Notes: generated by a model not told the origin, from the sequence alone. A DNA stretch of 34,629 bases from Didymodactylos carnosus (GCA_905250885.1 CAJNOQ010001202.1:1-34629); one strand, 5' to 3'; positions 1-12,600 are shown, counted from the stretch's first letter. Numbers and translations are program-made.

Positions 1-1000
1 TTAGTTTTACAACCGTTTATCAGTTACTAGAGACTCATTTTTGAAAGAATCAAAAGAAGATACCACGATCGGTTTCGACCTTTCTCAAGGGTCTCATCAG
101 GTGGTCTTCTTTCAGAAAGACAGAGTTAAGGCGCGACAAGCAACACAATTCAGTTCACATCGTGTGAGGATGTTGTTATTTCTTGTTCTCATCAAGTAAA
201 GAATGATGTTCCATGCGATGAGAATGACGCTCAATATTACTGACCACTGTACTCCTCTCCATTAAGTATTTCTTTTCATTCTATCAGAAATGATTCATCC
301 TTTAACATCAACTGTATCTAGTAACATTCACTCAACAAGCATCAAGACAAATGTGAAAAGCACCATACTTATAGTTCGATCTTGGAAAATGATCACCCAT
401 CCTCTTACTAGTTACGCTTGTTCACAGGACAACACATAGAAGAAGAAATCTTCTGTTTTTGTCTGTGATACAAAGACAAATTAATCACAATTCTCCGAAT
501 TAAATGTGCGAGTTTTCGGCGATTTGAAGAATAAATATATACAAAATTTGAAACTCGATTTAATACAATTTTAATTTAGTTTAGTTTTACAATCGTTTAT
601 CAGTTACAAGAGACTCCAATAGAACTCAGTTCTGAAAGAAATAAGTTCTGTTTGAATAAATTATTGAGTAACAGTTACCAGATACAGTTGATGTTAATGG
701 AGAGGAGTACAGTGGTCAGTAATATTGACCTTCATTCTTATCGTGTGAAAGTTATTATTCTTTACTCGATGAGAACAAGAAATAATAACATCCTCACACA
801 GTGTGGACTGAGTTGTGTTGCCTATTGTGCCTTAACTCTGTCTTTGTCGAAGGAGACCGACCACCTACCGAAACCAATCGTAATATCTTCTTTTGATTCT
901 TTCAGAAATGAGTCTCGAGTAACTGATAAACGGTTGTAAAACTAAACTAAATTAAAATTGTATCAAGTCGAGTTTCACATTTCATATATACTTTTTTGAT
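1..1000. mobile_element. Fold-back (inverted-repeat) transposable element, cut by the window edge, with an internal extra terminus
   Basis: The first about 265 bases reappear as an imperfect reverse complement at about 695-946. The pairing resumes more loosely to about 345 on the left and 652 on the right, with a roughly 37-base indel. A third copy of the terminal sequence lies in direct orientation at about 571-640. That internal terminus also pairs with the right end, extending outward to about 535 and 1000 (TTAGTTTTACAA outer word, then a run of AATTTAGTTT-type sequence). This suggests either two nested or tandem copies of the same fold-back element, or one element with a duplicated end. 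The open frame at 652-939 starts on TTG and lies inside the right arm, so I do not call it a gene. No transposase is visible, so the element would be non-autonomous. The superfamily cannot be assigned. Confidence 0.8.
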
Positions 1001-3300
1001 ATATACAATAATGGTTGCAATTGTGCATACACTCACTCCTATATTAAATATTTGAGAAGAGAAAAAATATGAAAGAAAACTGGTGAAAACATTTTTCGAA
1101 TCAACTATTAGACAGAGCGTGAAAAACTAAATAACTTAAATATGGTTTGAATAAAAAATATGATATGTTTCTGAGAAAGCTTTTTCAAATACTAAGAGTG
1201 AAGATTAAAATGCATAATTTTGATTACTATTTTTATTTTAAAAAAGAAAAAGTACAAATGAAAATTATAAAATTAAAATATTGATATGATAATCTTATAG
1301 GAAAACACTACAAAATGAATCAACTTGGACAAGATCAAATTACAGATTTATTCACAATATGTTTAGATACGATTGAAATTTAGATAAAAAGAAAAGTTAT
1401 ATACGATCCAAGCTAAAAGATATCAATTAGTGTATGGGAATTTATCCATTTGAATAATATAGTTAGATAGAAGGAAGAGTGAAGTTCTTAATACCTGTTA
1501 TTGTTGTAGTGTTTCTAATAATTGTGTTCATTAAATTTTTGTTGATTTTACCGATGATTTCAATATTTTTGATGATTTAATCAGCAATTGTAAGTTTTCT
1601 TTGTAAGCAAAGATCTTAGATGTTCTCGACTGAATAAACCATAGTATTTGTAATTCTCTTTTTCATTTGATTTTCTTTTCCAAAACATTTTGATGTTTAA
1701 ATTGACTTTCACAATTTGTTACTATTGCTATTGTTATATTATTCTGTTAAAATCTATATTTCATATATTGAATCGTAAATCCATTTTATAATTGAAAAAT
1801 AATCGATCACGATAGTAAACTAATTGATTTTATTTCATCATTTATTCCAAACTTGTTTATACTAGTCAATAAATTGACAACAACAACAACAATAACAAAT
1901 ATCATTTACAAAATTTGATATTAATTAGTAATTAAAACATTATTCTTTCACAATTTCATAAATATTTTATTTTATCTAGTTAATGGTTCAACAAAACACT
2001 ACCTATTGAAAAAATAGGATTGTATTTTTTTGAATAACTAAAAAAATTTTAAATTTTGCCATTGATTGTATGAAATGGACAATATCATACTTTTTTTTAA
2101 TACAGTCAACTATTCAAATCAATTATGTTATATTAATTAACGAATAAAACTTTCTTAATGTTTATAACCTAGAAAGAATAGATAAAATTCTAAAACACTT
2201 GAATAGTGTGCAGTTCAACTAGTTGCTCTCTCTCTCTCTTCAAGTTGCCTATTCTTTGATAAATGTGATTTATCCATCTGTCTAAAAAAAAAAAATTTTA
2301 TGACTTTTTTTTTTCATAAACGTTGATAGTATTTCGTTCAATTATGAACCGTACTCAAACTTGTCTATATCTGATTTAATTTCGATTAATAATGCAACAA
2401 ACTGTTGTCACATATGTATTACAATTTTCTTCTTCTTCAGAGATAAATGTCATTTATGTAATGATGTTGTATGTTATTCTCTTTGTTAAAAAAAAAATCA
2501 TTTTCCTTATCTCAAGTTTCAATTCAGAGACCATTGACATTTAACTATGATTAAAAAGCACACTAATTTAATTATTTTTTAACAGATCTTTTAACCCTGA
2601 TCTGTCCATCTGGAATCCATGCGGATCCCAGACGAAAACGTGTACTTTGAAGATATGTCTTACTGCTCTGCCGGATAACTAATGGGTGGATGCAGTCAGT
2701 TCATATTGATAGTACATCCTATTGTCATTCAATGGAATATAAATTGAAAGGGTAAAATCTAACCGTTGTGTTCAGGCAGCATCCAAATGCAAACGGTAGA
2801 ATTTGAACATATCATAGGTGGTCGGATAAGGGTTAACGATATCTCTCCCTTCTTTTCGGACCTCTACTTAGACATCCAAACAAAACAAAAATCAGACCTT
2901 ATCTTTTCAGGAAATGTTTTTTTTTATTTTTCATCTCTAACTCACTGTTAATGAGTTTTTTCAGAAAACTCATTTCTTCAGTTGATACATGAAGATCTCC
3001 GATAATTTCTTTCGATAGAGCTAAACATTTTATCAAAGATACTTAGGAATGTTTTCTAAATATATTTTTTATGATTTTTTTTTATTTATTATCGTTACCT
3101 CTTTGTTTTATAACGATAATAATAAAATAACCCTCTTATGGAGCCGCCTGTCAGACGTCTCTTTCGTTAACGATCAGTATGATCTCGATCAACCTTTTAT
3201 CAAATGTTGACCAAGTTAAACTATAGTGATGAAATGGTTTTTTGGCTTTATCTGTTACTGTCCCCGAGATGTCGCTATAACAAGGACCAAAAGCTCTTCG
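1001..3300. other. AT-rich intergenic spacer
   Basis: No gene is supported here. The stretch is AT-rich with homopolymer runs, a (CAA)n-like patch near 1877-1896 and a short CT microsatellite near 2225-2240. A more GC-balanced island at about 2586-2870 stands out from its surroundings. It has no convincing reading frame and may be a decayed transposon fragment, but I could not find matching ends. Confidence 0.6.
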
Positions 3301-3301
3301 T

Positions 3302-3606
3302 AGCTGCAGGATTTCTCCGACTACGTAAATGTTGAAGAGTTCGGATTGATCTTAAATTGAAGCTAACAATTATGGCTACAATGTACAAAGGTCTGATTTC
3401 AAAATTTACGTTCTGTACGGTTTTAGCATTTAACACAAAAAATTTGAAAAATCTAAGTAAATTTTTCAGAAACTTTTCTCTGTATCAAACACTAGATCTA
3501 AGATCAAAAATCGAACACCCGTATATGGTAACCATAATTGTTAGCTTCAATTTAAGATCAAATCGAACTCTTCAACATTTACGTAGTCGAAGAAATCCTG
3601 CAACTA
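3302..3606. repeat. Inverted-repeat (MITE-like) element
   Basis: About 77 bases at 3302-3378 return as a near-perfect reverse complement at about 3530-3606. The arms carry the words GTAAATGTTGAAGAG and TTAAATTGAAGCTAACAATT. The intervening about 150 bases are AT-rich. The 88-codon frame across it (3357-3623) is a by-product of the repeat, since its ends lie in the two arms. No target-site duplication was obvious. Confidence 0.8.
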
Positions 3607-5446
3607 CAAAATATCGCATATAGAAAAAGCCTTCACACATTCCTATAGTTTTCCGACCTTGAGAAACCGAATGAGCCTAATGCGCACACATATGTAGAGA
3701 TTTTTTTGATAAAATATCGATGTTTTGCTTAACATCTTTTCTTTTTAAGTTTCTAAAACCTTTTTGAAGAAAAAAAACATATTTCTTAGAGAAAATATTA
3801 GAAAATTGAGAAAGGCGTATCACTTTGAAGAGGACAACTGATCTTAGTACACTATTTATATAAAAAAAGATTTTAAGTGTTAGAAAAAGCTGAAAATATT
3901 GTTTCATCACAGCTTTTTATGAAAGTTTATCAATATTACATTGTTTTAAGTCATTGAACTGGGACACGTTCTGATTTTATAATTCAATCTTGACTACATA
4001 TTACTACGTACTTGATATACAATATATCATAATGACAGGATCATTGAATTAAACATATATAGAGTTATATAGTAAAAATTCGAGAAGGAAAAGTGAGAAA
4101 CGAAATAAAATCTATTTTCTTAGATATTTGTAGTAAAAATTCGGGCGTGATTACAGTATGTTTTCGAGGCGACGTGACCGACTTGGAGCCACCAATGTTT
4201 CGAACATGACAGATAATATTAGTCAGGTCATCTATGCTCAACTTAAAATCAAAAATTTTATCAAAAAAAAAAAAAAAGAGGTAATACCTTTAGAAGAAAA
4301 TGTTTGCTTTTAATCATAGCCGACAAAGACAAAAAAATTTTCTTTTGCTTAGCATACCTCACATATTTCTATTCCATAAGAGTTTCTTACTTTTTATGTA
4401 TTAATCACTCACGATCAAAAAAACAGGTCTCTTCTATCATGAGAAATAAAAAACATATCTCAAAAATACTTTTTTTTCTGTTCTGTTCTGTTCAAATTAC
4501 AGGTTGACATAACTGTAAAGTAGGCGTAATGAGCAACAAATAAAAATATGAAAAATATATTTTTAAGACAAAATACAAAGCAAACAACTACAACCAACTT
4601 TATTCTGTCCTTGAGCCCTCACACGCATTCCATCACTTTTTCTCGTTTTAGTTTTCTAACATATCCTGTTTCTTATGCCTATAATCCATTTAAAATAAAT
4701 GATGACTACTATTATTTAAATAGAATTTGACATTTTTGTAATATATTAAAATTCGAACTATAATCAACTAAAATTTCATCCATAAAATAAAATTTTCTAA
4801 ATATAGATTTGTATACGATTGATGGGAATGTCAAAGTCATATTTAAAAAACACAATAACGAGTGATTATATAGTTGAAAAGTTGATAAAACAAAAAAAGA
4901 TTCAGTATATATCGATCTACATTATCATATTCATCGAGATTATTTTTATTCATAAACAAATTGTGATAATAGCGTAAAAACCGCATTGATTTTTTTCCAG
5001 CAGTCTTTTACACATATTACTTATCAGTGTCTTTTTTTCAGTATTTAGATTGCATTAGTATGTTAAATAGTTAGTTGAATTGTTAAGAGAGTACCTTGTT
5101 CACTCAAAAAAAAAACGATTCAGTTCAATATGATGATCAAAAGAAAACAGACGTATTAGATTTTCTTTTTTTGTTATTCTATATAAACTATTCGTTCAAA
5201 TACAAATGGAAAGATCAAAAACAAAACATTAATTGAAAAATTTGTTGCTGTTCTCTCGATCTGTATATTAAATAAAAGTGAAAAAGACGAAAAAAAAACC
5301 AAAAAAATTTAGAAATACAATCACAATCTCAATGAAATATACTATGTAAAAAACAAGTTTAGAAAAAAGTGTGTATGTTCACAAAAAAAAGGACGGGTTG
5401 CTGCCCTATATAAAAACAGTGATCAGTTCGGATATAATTCGTATTC
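3607..5446. other. AT-rich intergenic spacer downstream of SUCLG1
   Basis: Long A and T runs and short low-complexity frames only. The word AGTAAAAATTCG occurs twice, near 4072 and 4133. A short less AT-rich patch follows at about 4140-4235. The right end (roughly 5250-5446) should contain the 3' UTR of SUCLG1, but I see no standard minus-strand AATAAA close to the stop. Confidence 0.5.
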
Positions 5447-6619
5447 TTACCGTGAATCAGTTTTACTTCCCGGAAACTCTTCGTTTTTCATTAATTTATA
5501 CATTAATTGTCCCATTTTCGCTGGTGAACTACTCACAGTAGCATTGGCTTCCTTCAATGCACTAATTTTACCTTCAGCTCCACCTGATTTGCCAGAAATA
5601 ATTGCACCAGCATGACCCATACGACGACCAGGAGGTGCTGTGACACCGGCAATAAATGCCACAATGGGTTTTGCATGAGTTCCAGTGTTATGTTTTAATA
5701 AATATTCGGCCGCTAATTCTTCAGCATTGCCACCAATTTCACCAATTAAAATAATACCTGAAAGTAGTTTAAAGATAAAAATAATACAAACGTACCAATG
5801 ACGTCCGTACCTTGTGTTTGTTTATCTTTGAGGAATATGTCAAGACAATCGATAAAATCTGTGCCGTTAAACGGGTCACCACCAATACCGACACATAATG
5901 ATTGTCCGAGGCCAACTTGAGTCGTTTGATGAACAGCTTCGTATGTAAGAGTACCACTACGAGACACAATACCAATGTTTCCAGGACGATGAATATGACC
6001 AGGCATTATACCAATTTTAGATTTACCAGGAGCTAGAAACACAATATCAAAAACTTTTAATAGTGATTAGATAAATACTTAAGATCATACCAATAACTCC
6101 CGGACAATTGGGTCCAAGTAATCTTGATTTATCTTGTCGAACTAATTGATTTTTCACTTTAACCATATCATGCTGTGGAATACCTTCGGTAATACATACA
6201 ATTAATGGTATTCCAGCATCGATTGCTTCTAGAATTGCTTCGGCAGCTCCCGGTGGTGGTACATATATGACAGTTGCCGTTGCACCCGTTTCTTTCATGG
6301 CATCGCCAACATTTTTAAATACGGGTAAACCTAAATGTTTTGTACCAGCTTTTTTCGGCGATACACCACCTACTAATTTTGTTCCATAATCGATTGCTTG
6401 TTGACTATGAAATGTTCCTTGTTTTCCAGTGAAACCTTGACAAATAACACGTGTTTGATCATTAATATAAAGATTTTTACGTGTTTTTGCATAAATCTGG
6501 GGGTCGACAGAAGAATGGGACTGAGTGGCTGTTTGTTGTTGTTGAAATAGCGCTGATGTTGTATGAAGATGACGACAAGGAACGGTGGCAATATACGTCA
6601 AAAAACGTTTTGATAACAT
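5447..6619 (-). CDS. SUCLG1: Succinyl-CoA ligase [ADP/GDP-forming] subunit alpha, mitochondrial
   Basis: This is the catalytic alpha subunit that, with a beta subunit, interconverts succinyl-CoA and succinate with nucleoside diphosphate phosphorylation in the TCA cycle of the mitochondrial matrix. Exons (minus strand): 6619-6091, 6032-5811 and 5757-5447, joined by 58- and 53-nt GT-AG introns. They give 353 aa, close to the roughly 346 aa of animal homologues. The N-terminus is basic and Ser/Thr-rich, as expected of a transit peptide. Visible family signatures are [20 protein letters not shown] and [10 protein letters not shown] (CoA-binding half), [12 protein letters not shown], and [10 protein letters not shown] with the phosphorylated histidine at about residue 299. 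The second donor was placed at GTACGG, because a later GT would add five residues absent from the family. The stop TAA lies inside a donor-like GTAAGA; a further terminal exon is possible but gave no family-like sequence. Confidence 0.97.
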
Positions 6620-6919
6620 GTTTACACTGTTCCTTTAGCACTACGTCTGAAATAAAGAAAAAATGTCACATTTATCGTATGAGAGATTTTGAATAATTGA
6701 ACACTTTTGTCTGTCAATATTAGAGACTGCTTTTGCTCCGTGTAGTAAAAGGATAAAACAGTTTATCGTTGTATATTTTAATTTTGATTGCTTGACTAGA
6801 ATCAACACACACATTAAAAAAAATTCACAGAATATTTCTAATAGTTACAAAAAAAAAGGTAAAAATAAAGCAACCATAGCGCAAAATTAATTAGCACATA
6901 AATGACTTTAAATCAGTTT
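6620..6919. other. Short spacer between PCMT1 and SUCLG1
   Basis: Exactly 300 bases separate the PCMT1 stop from the SUCLG1 start, with both genes on the minus strand. It must hold the PCMT1 3' UTR and SUCLG1 5' sequences. The small gap is compatible with either two promoters or processing of a joint precursor. Confidence 0.6.
6647..6660 (-). promoter_or_regulatory. Candidate splice acceptor upstream of SUCLG1 (cis or spliced-leader)
   Basis: On the minus strand a pyrimidine-rich run (TTTCTTTATTTCAG) ends with AG at 6648-6647, leaving 27 nt before the SUCLG1 ATG. This could be a trans-splice acceptor or the end of a 5' UTR intron. Confidence 0.5.
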
Positions 6920-7904
6920 TTATAAGTCTAATCGCTGACCTGAACTTTTAAGGCCCAATTGTGCTTCTTTATCGGTCAGTGGTACATACATCACACCCAT
7001 AGCTGAACGTGACTTCACTTTTCCTCCTTCTTGTTTCTCATAAACCATCATCTGTTGAGTATAACTTCCTACTGGTACCACTAGACGGCCACCAATATTG
7101 AGTTGATTAATTAATGCATGAGGAGTATCAGGAGCAGCTGCTCCAACATGAATAGCATCATAGGGTGCTTCATTTTCATATCCTTTTCTTCCATCACCTT
7201 CGACAATTTCCACTATTTTATTTTCCAGTAATTGTTTATGATGTTTTTTTATATTATTTAAAGATTTTTTAACTAAATCTGGTATATGTTCAATGCCTAC
7301 TACCTTTCCCACTCGTCCTTTCTCATCTGTACCTTGTATCATCAAACCCATACAAGCTGTCAAGTATCCACTTCCACTACCAACATCCAAAACTTTTGCA
7401 CCAGGTATAAGTTTATCTTTTAACATGTCTAGAGCGTATGCATGCATATGTGGAGCACTAATTGTTACCTAACACAAAAGTGACAAAATAAAATATATTC
7501 AGAAGGATTTTAGAAAAAAGTTAATGATAATATTCATAGAAAACCTTTTTTGAAATTTTTTATCTTCTATTGTATGTTCCATATCACTCCTGTTTTCCAT
7601 CAATATTATTTAAAGAGTCTAAAAATCTTACGGATGATCCAATTGATTGTGGTGAATCCATGTAGGGATTATCATCAATAAAATCACCTCGATCTACTTT
7701 CAACATAGTTTCTTTAATACGCTCATCTTTAATAATATCATTATTTACTAAATTTGAGATTAGATGTTGATGCGTTAGTCCAGAAGAACGCCACGCCATT
7801 AGAGAATAAAATGTACAAGTTGTAAATAATAACGGACGAAATAACGAGTGAAATGATGGGATTAAATGAAGTTTAAACAAAATTATATTGGAAGATGAAC
7901 GCAT
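6920..7904 (-). CDS. PCMT1: Protein-L-isoaspartate (D-aspartate) O-methyltransferase
   Basis: It uses S-adenosylmethionine to methylate abnormal isoaspartyl residues, starting repair of aged proteins. Exons: 7904-7632 and 7468-6920, with a 163-nt GT-AG intron, give 273 aa. The animal family is normally about 227 aa; alignment begins at Met36 (ATG at 7799), which opens [14 protein letters not shown]. From there the protein is 238 aa. Key signatures: [11 protein letters not shown] before the intron, [13 protein letters not shown] just after it, the SAM-binding motif [34 protein letters not shown], and GGRLVVPVG. The first 35 residues are hydrophobic with a few basic residues, resembling a signal or targeting segment. 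A predicted acceptor lies 31 nt before the first ATG, so the longer form may be translated. Both starts are possible; the methyltransferase identity is secure. Confidence 0.96.
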
Positions 7905-7935
7905 TCACACACACCTTGTACAAACAAAATGAAAT

Positions 7936-7955
7936 CTAAAATAAAACAATAACGA
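7936..7955 (-). promoter_or_regulatory. Candidate splice acceptor upstream of PCMT1
   Basis: On the minus strand TTATTGTTTTATTTTAG ends with AG at 7937-7936, 31 nt before the upstream PCMT1 ATG. It is either a spliced-leader acceptor or a 5' UTR intron end. Confidence 0.45.
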
Positions 7956-9480
7956 AAAAAACAAAATGTCAATAACAAACATTCTTGATCAAATCTGTTG
8001 ATTCTATTTTTCATTTAAATGTGCATGTTAAAATCAAAATCGTTGTTATTCTAACTTTGTTTAACATAATTAAGAGTAATTCTTAATTATGTTAAACAAA
8101 GTTAAGGATATCTCAATCGCAATTGCACTAAAATTCGTATTTCTATTGTTGCCCTTTAATAGTAAGAATGTTTCAAGAAATGATTATACAAAAATGATGT
8201 AGTGTACTTTATCTCTATAATAAGTTATAATCATTTGAAAATACTTATAGTAGAGATTCTCAATGTATACTTAATGTGATATAATTTGCGGTAAGAATAA
8301 GTGTATCTTTATTTTATCTTCATATATCTAACAAAACACAAGTGGAAAATAAAATCCAACAATAGATATTACAAATGATAGTAGATAATGAGTGAGCATA
8401 TTCATCTTGAAGATTAACTCTAATAAAATCATAACTAGCGCATCTAACAAAAATAGCACCATTCTAACTCAAAATAATAACAACAACAACAAAACAATAA
8501 CGTTTAGAGCAAATGTGAATTGCGTATAATTCAACTATGAGAGTTTCTATTTAAAATTAAATTAGCGGAAAATAGAGTGGACATATGTCTCACCATGTCT
8601 CTCTCTCTCTCTTTCTTCCTGTACTATCGATTGCTGGGAAAGAACAAAACAAAAAGAAAACAAACAAAAAAACAAAAACAAAAAAATGAAAAACAAAATT
8701 AATAGTGCAATTGTAACTATTAAACAAAATAAATAACAACAAAAAGTTACTTAAGATACAATACATGCATTGTTCGCTTCTTTTCTTTTTATACAATAAG
8801 ACCCGATATCTTTGCATAGAAGAAAATAATAGACTTAATTCTGACATAAACAGAAAAAAGTTTAAACAATAAATACGTACACATTTGTTTTTTCATTCAT
8901 TAATGGAAAAATAGTAAGTGTAGTAGGAAACAGTCTAAACTAAGAAGGAAAATATTTTTCACTTTAGAATAAACAACATAAATCTCAATTTGAAAGTTAT
9001 TAATATTTACAAATTTGTGTATATAGTGGATGATTCTCTCTCTAAACATAATTTAAACAAAAATATCTCACGGCTCATCTTTTATCGACACAAATTGAAG
9101 ATGTTTTGTATAGTTTTGAGCTTGTATATTCATATACATTATTTTAAAAGCTTCTAATTATCATACATCATATGATGTCGTTAAATTAAAAACAAAAAAA
9201 AGAAGAATAGAAAAATTCACCAATTTACACTCTATACAAAAAGAATTGATAACAACAATATCAGTTAAAAAACAAAAATAAATTTAACATGCAAAAAATA
9301 TAGTTTTCAAAGAAAAAGAAGAAAACTGATTCATCTGTGTGTATCGAAAAATGTCACCTCTATTTTTGTCCATACTATCATTGTTATAATAATCTTGCTT
9401 AATTCATTAATAAACCAATTAACTAATTATTCAATTAGTTTAGGTTTTTCACTGCTTTTTTCCAAAACAAATGCTCATCC
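7956..9480. other. AT-rich spacer between XPO4 and PCMT1
   Basis: No supported gene. It includes a perfect hairpin (own entry), a CAA/AAC-rich patch near 8468-8505, and a CT microsatellite at about 8597-8612. A minus-strand frame at 8590-8847 is compositionally simple (phenylalanine-rich) and lacks splice or family support. Confidence 0.6.
8052..8104. repeat. Perfect 24-bp stem hairpin
   Basis: TAACTTTGTTTAACATAATT.. at 8052-8075 is followed by five loop bases and its exact reverse complement at 8081-8104. Perfect pairing in otherwise decayed AT-rich spacer suggests a recent mini-MITE or a selected structure. It is about 150 nt upstream of PCMT1. Confidence 0.9.
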
Positions 9481-9486
9481 TTTATT
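9481..9486 (-). terminator. Candidate polyadenylation signal for XPO4
   Basis: TTTATT on the plus strand reads AATAAA on the minus strand, about 115 nt beyond the XPO4 stop codon. Position and exact hexamer are right; nothing else supports it. Confidence 0.45.
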
Positions 9487-9600
9487 TTTACAATGTAAAA
9501 TATATACATTTCTTAGCAAGAATCTTTCTATCTTCTAGTGAATAATTCAACGAATGGAATAACTAATTTGAATTTTGTAACAATAATTAGTTACATATTT

Positions 9601-12600
9601 TCATCTTTTTGTTACTCGTCTAATATCAGTAATAAATACTTCAAATTTTTCTAGAAAATTTGTTTTTGTTTTTCTATTATATTGTTGAATAGGAATACCA
9701 TTTACAAATTTATCAAAAATACTCGTTAGTTGTTCATTATTTTGATACTGTTCTTTAATATTCATACATAATCTTAAAAATTCTTGTGGATAAGCACATA
9801 GTAAAGCAAATAATGCTGAACCATATGTTTCAAATAAATCCAATGTTGGAGAATTTGTTTGTAGTACTTGATCAATTAAATAATCTAAAAAAAACGAATA
9901 ATATGAATAATATTAACTAAATTTGATAAATTATATTTACCTAAGAACAATTGTAATTGAGCTGATTTTTCATCTTGAAGATGTTGTTGTGCAACATATA
10001 AAGCTAAACCATGCACTGTTTCTAAACACATTTTACATATTTCATTACCATATTGATCAATACCTGTTTTAATTGTTTGTAAAAATGGTATAAAAAAGTC
10101 TAAATTTAAAAGACGAAATATTGAATCTGAATGTTGTTCACACAATGTTGATATCAATTTATAATAACGTAAACTAATTGATGGGATTTTTAATAAATGA
10201 TCATTTTGAATAAATGGAAAACATGTCACTAGACCAAACAAAACAACATCTCCAACATTATCTGTTTGAATATGATGACTACTAGAAAAACAAAATATCG
10301 AATGATTTATATTTACAGATGTGCATGCCTCACCAAAGATGAAGACAATGGTTTCAAACAGACTATTTTTCTTTGTTTGTTCGCAACACAGAGTATACTA
10401 ATTTTTTTTTAAATCCATAATAAACAATTTTGTTTATTTTATTCTTTTTGTTGATATGCTATTACACTGTGGAAGACGATAATCTCTGTGAAGTTAAAAG
10501 AATAATTTTCTCTACTAGATTAGGCTGTGTTAGGCACTGAATTATAATCTGATACGATCAATAGAGTCCGTTGAGTTAGTTGTACTAACATCGAATGATA
10601 TTTGGATCGTTAAATGAATATTTAATAACGGCTAATAGCTACCAACGCTCATAGATGACACGAACTGAAGGCTACATGACTTTCAATGTGGAATTTAGTT
10701 TAGATTTACCAAATTATAATGTTAAAGAGATGTTGACGTCAACCAGGTTCAGGTCCGTAGTCAGGGGGAGTGTCCACTGTGCCAGGACACATCCCTTGTA
10801 ATTTTGTTATAATTTTGCTATAAACTCCGACTGAAGAAAAAGTTTCATGATGGGTTGTAACTTTAGACAGAATAGTTGTCAACTTCTGACGTTGTGAGTG
10901 ATGATACGCATAGCTCACCTTCAAACCGGGGTGAAGACCCTTTTGCGTCCTGTTAGTTTTCTGGATCGGTCTCTGTCGGACAGACGGATATATCGGAATT
11001 CGAACCAGTACAGCAAAGAAACAAAATGCAAGAGAACCGATATATCGATTTAGATCTATAGTGCACCCCTCTTAGCAAAATCCTGGCTACAGAGCTGACC
11101 AGGTTGTGGCTATTAATAGTAGTTATTAAGTATCCGTCCAAATATCATTCGATGTTAGTATAACTAACTCAACGGACTCTATATCTATTGATCATATCAG
11201 ATTATAATTCGGGACTATGATTGAACATTAACGTATTTTAAAAACATCTATTTCTATTTGTCGCCGTATCCAAGATGGAAAAAATTCTTAAAGCCTTTTA
11301 CCACAGCCGAATTTTTTGTTATCGGTGCACATGTGAGATTACAGTAGTAAATTAACGCTTACGATGTGGACGACTCTCCATCTTGATATACTACTGTTGA
11401 TTTATCATTTGAAAAATCAATGAAATCTTTTGCTAATAAATGATTTAAACATGTTAATAACGTGTAAATGTGTTGATTATAATCTTCATCTGAGTTAACT
11501 TCTGATGATTTTTTTCCATGATTACATTTGGAAAATAGTTGAATAATTTTTAACATAAACGAATAGAAAATTTTGGAATGAGTTAAATTTAGATATACAA
11601 GAATATTTTCCGAATAGACATTAAATAAATCTAGAACAATTTGTATAATATCACTATATGAATGATAAAAATCAAATAATTCACAAACATCTTCTAATGT
11701 TGATAATGAACGTTCAAATAAATAAGAGGATTGTGATGAACGTGAACCACCTTCAATAAGACCACAGTAAGAATTTAATAGGGATGATACTTGACTTAAC
11801 ATTGTTTCACTAAAAAATGATTCCAAAGCTGAACAACAATGAGATAATAATACACTTTTAGAATCATCAGGTAATACTAAAACGAACAAGAGAACAAAGA
11901 ACTATGACAATAATATCAGTACACATTTTTCCAGTTTAAATTCGAAGTTAAAATGAAGAGTTTTTCTTTTTAAGAGGATTTTTTCTTTCCTTTATTTACT
12001 AACCTGTTTGTTGTACATGTTGATTTTGTTTAACTTTAAATTCATAATTCATTTGTTCAAGAAGCGTTTTTATTGTTGTTGTTATCGAATTTAAACGTTG
12101 TTGTAATACAGTCAATATAGATCGATCAAAACGCACTTTATCTTCATCATTCGATGAATTAAGACATGCTGTTGTTATTCCTTTTAATAGCTGACGTTTA
12201 ATTTCTTCAGATATGAGTTGAAGTGGCATGACATTTGATACAACTTGATCACATAATGACCAGAATAGATCAGAACGAATTAAAATATTAGATGAATCTT
12301 TCCTGAGGGATAATGTCACAAATAAATCAGCTAAAATGAAAAAGAGGAAAGTAGAGAAATAACATCAATTAACAAGTAGCTAAGATGTTTACCTGTTTCT
12401 TTGATAACATTAATTTCTGATGTCCACATGTGTAGATTTGAAACTACTTTTGATAAAAACTCTTTTGTTAAAAACTCTAACACTTCACTTCCTTTCCCAA
12501 GTGTCAGTGATAATGCTTGACTAACTAAAAGACAAAAATGGTATTAAGAATAAAAACATATTCATTTAGTTTCTGCCCACCTTGTTTATAATTATCTGCA

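Noticed and set aside
652..939. 95-codon open frame at the left edge
   Set aside because: It starts on TTG and lies within the arm of a fold-back element; no splice or family evidence.
2766..2951. Short frame in the GC-balanced island at 2.6-2.9 kb
   Set aside because: Only 61 codons with no motif; the island is more likely a repeat remnant.
8590..8847. Phenylalanine-rich minus-strand frame
   Set aside because: Its composition mirrors A-rich and CT-repeat DNA; no conserved motif and no neighbouring exons.
10995..11006. GGTTCGAATTCC on the minus strand, like a tRNA B box, with a loosely A-box-like TAGCCAGG about 85 bases upstream
   Set aside because: No cloverleaf can be folded around it and the A-box match is poor; a tRNA-derived SINE remains possible but unsupported.
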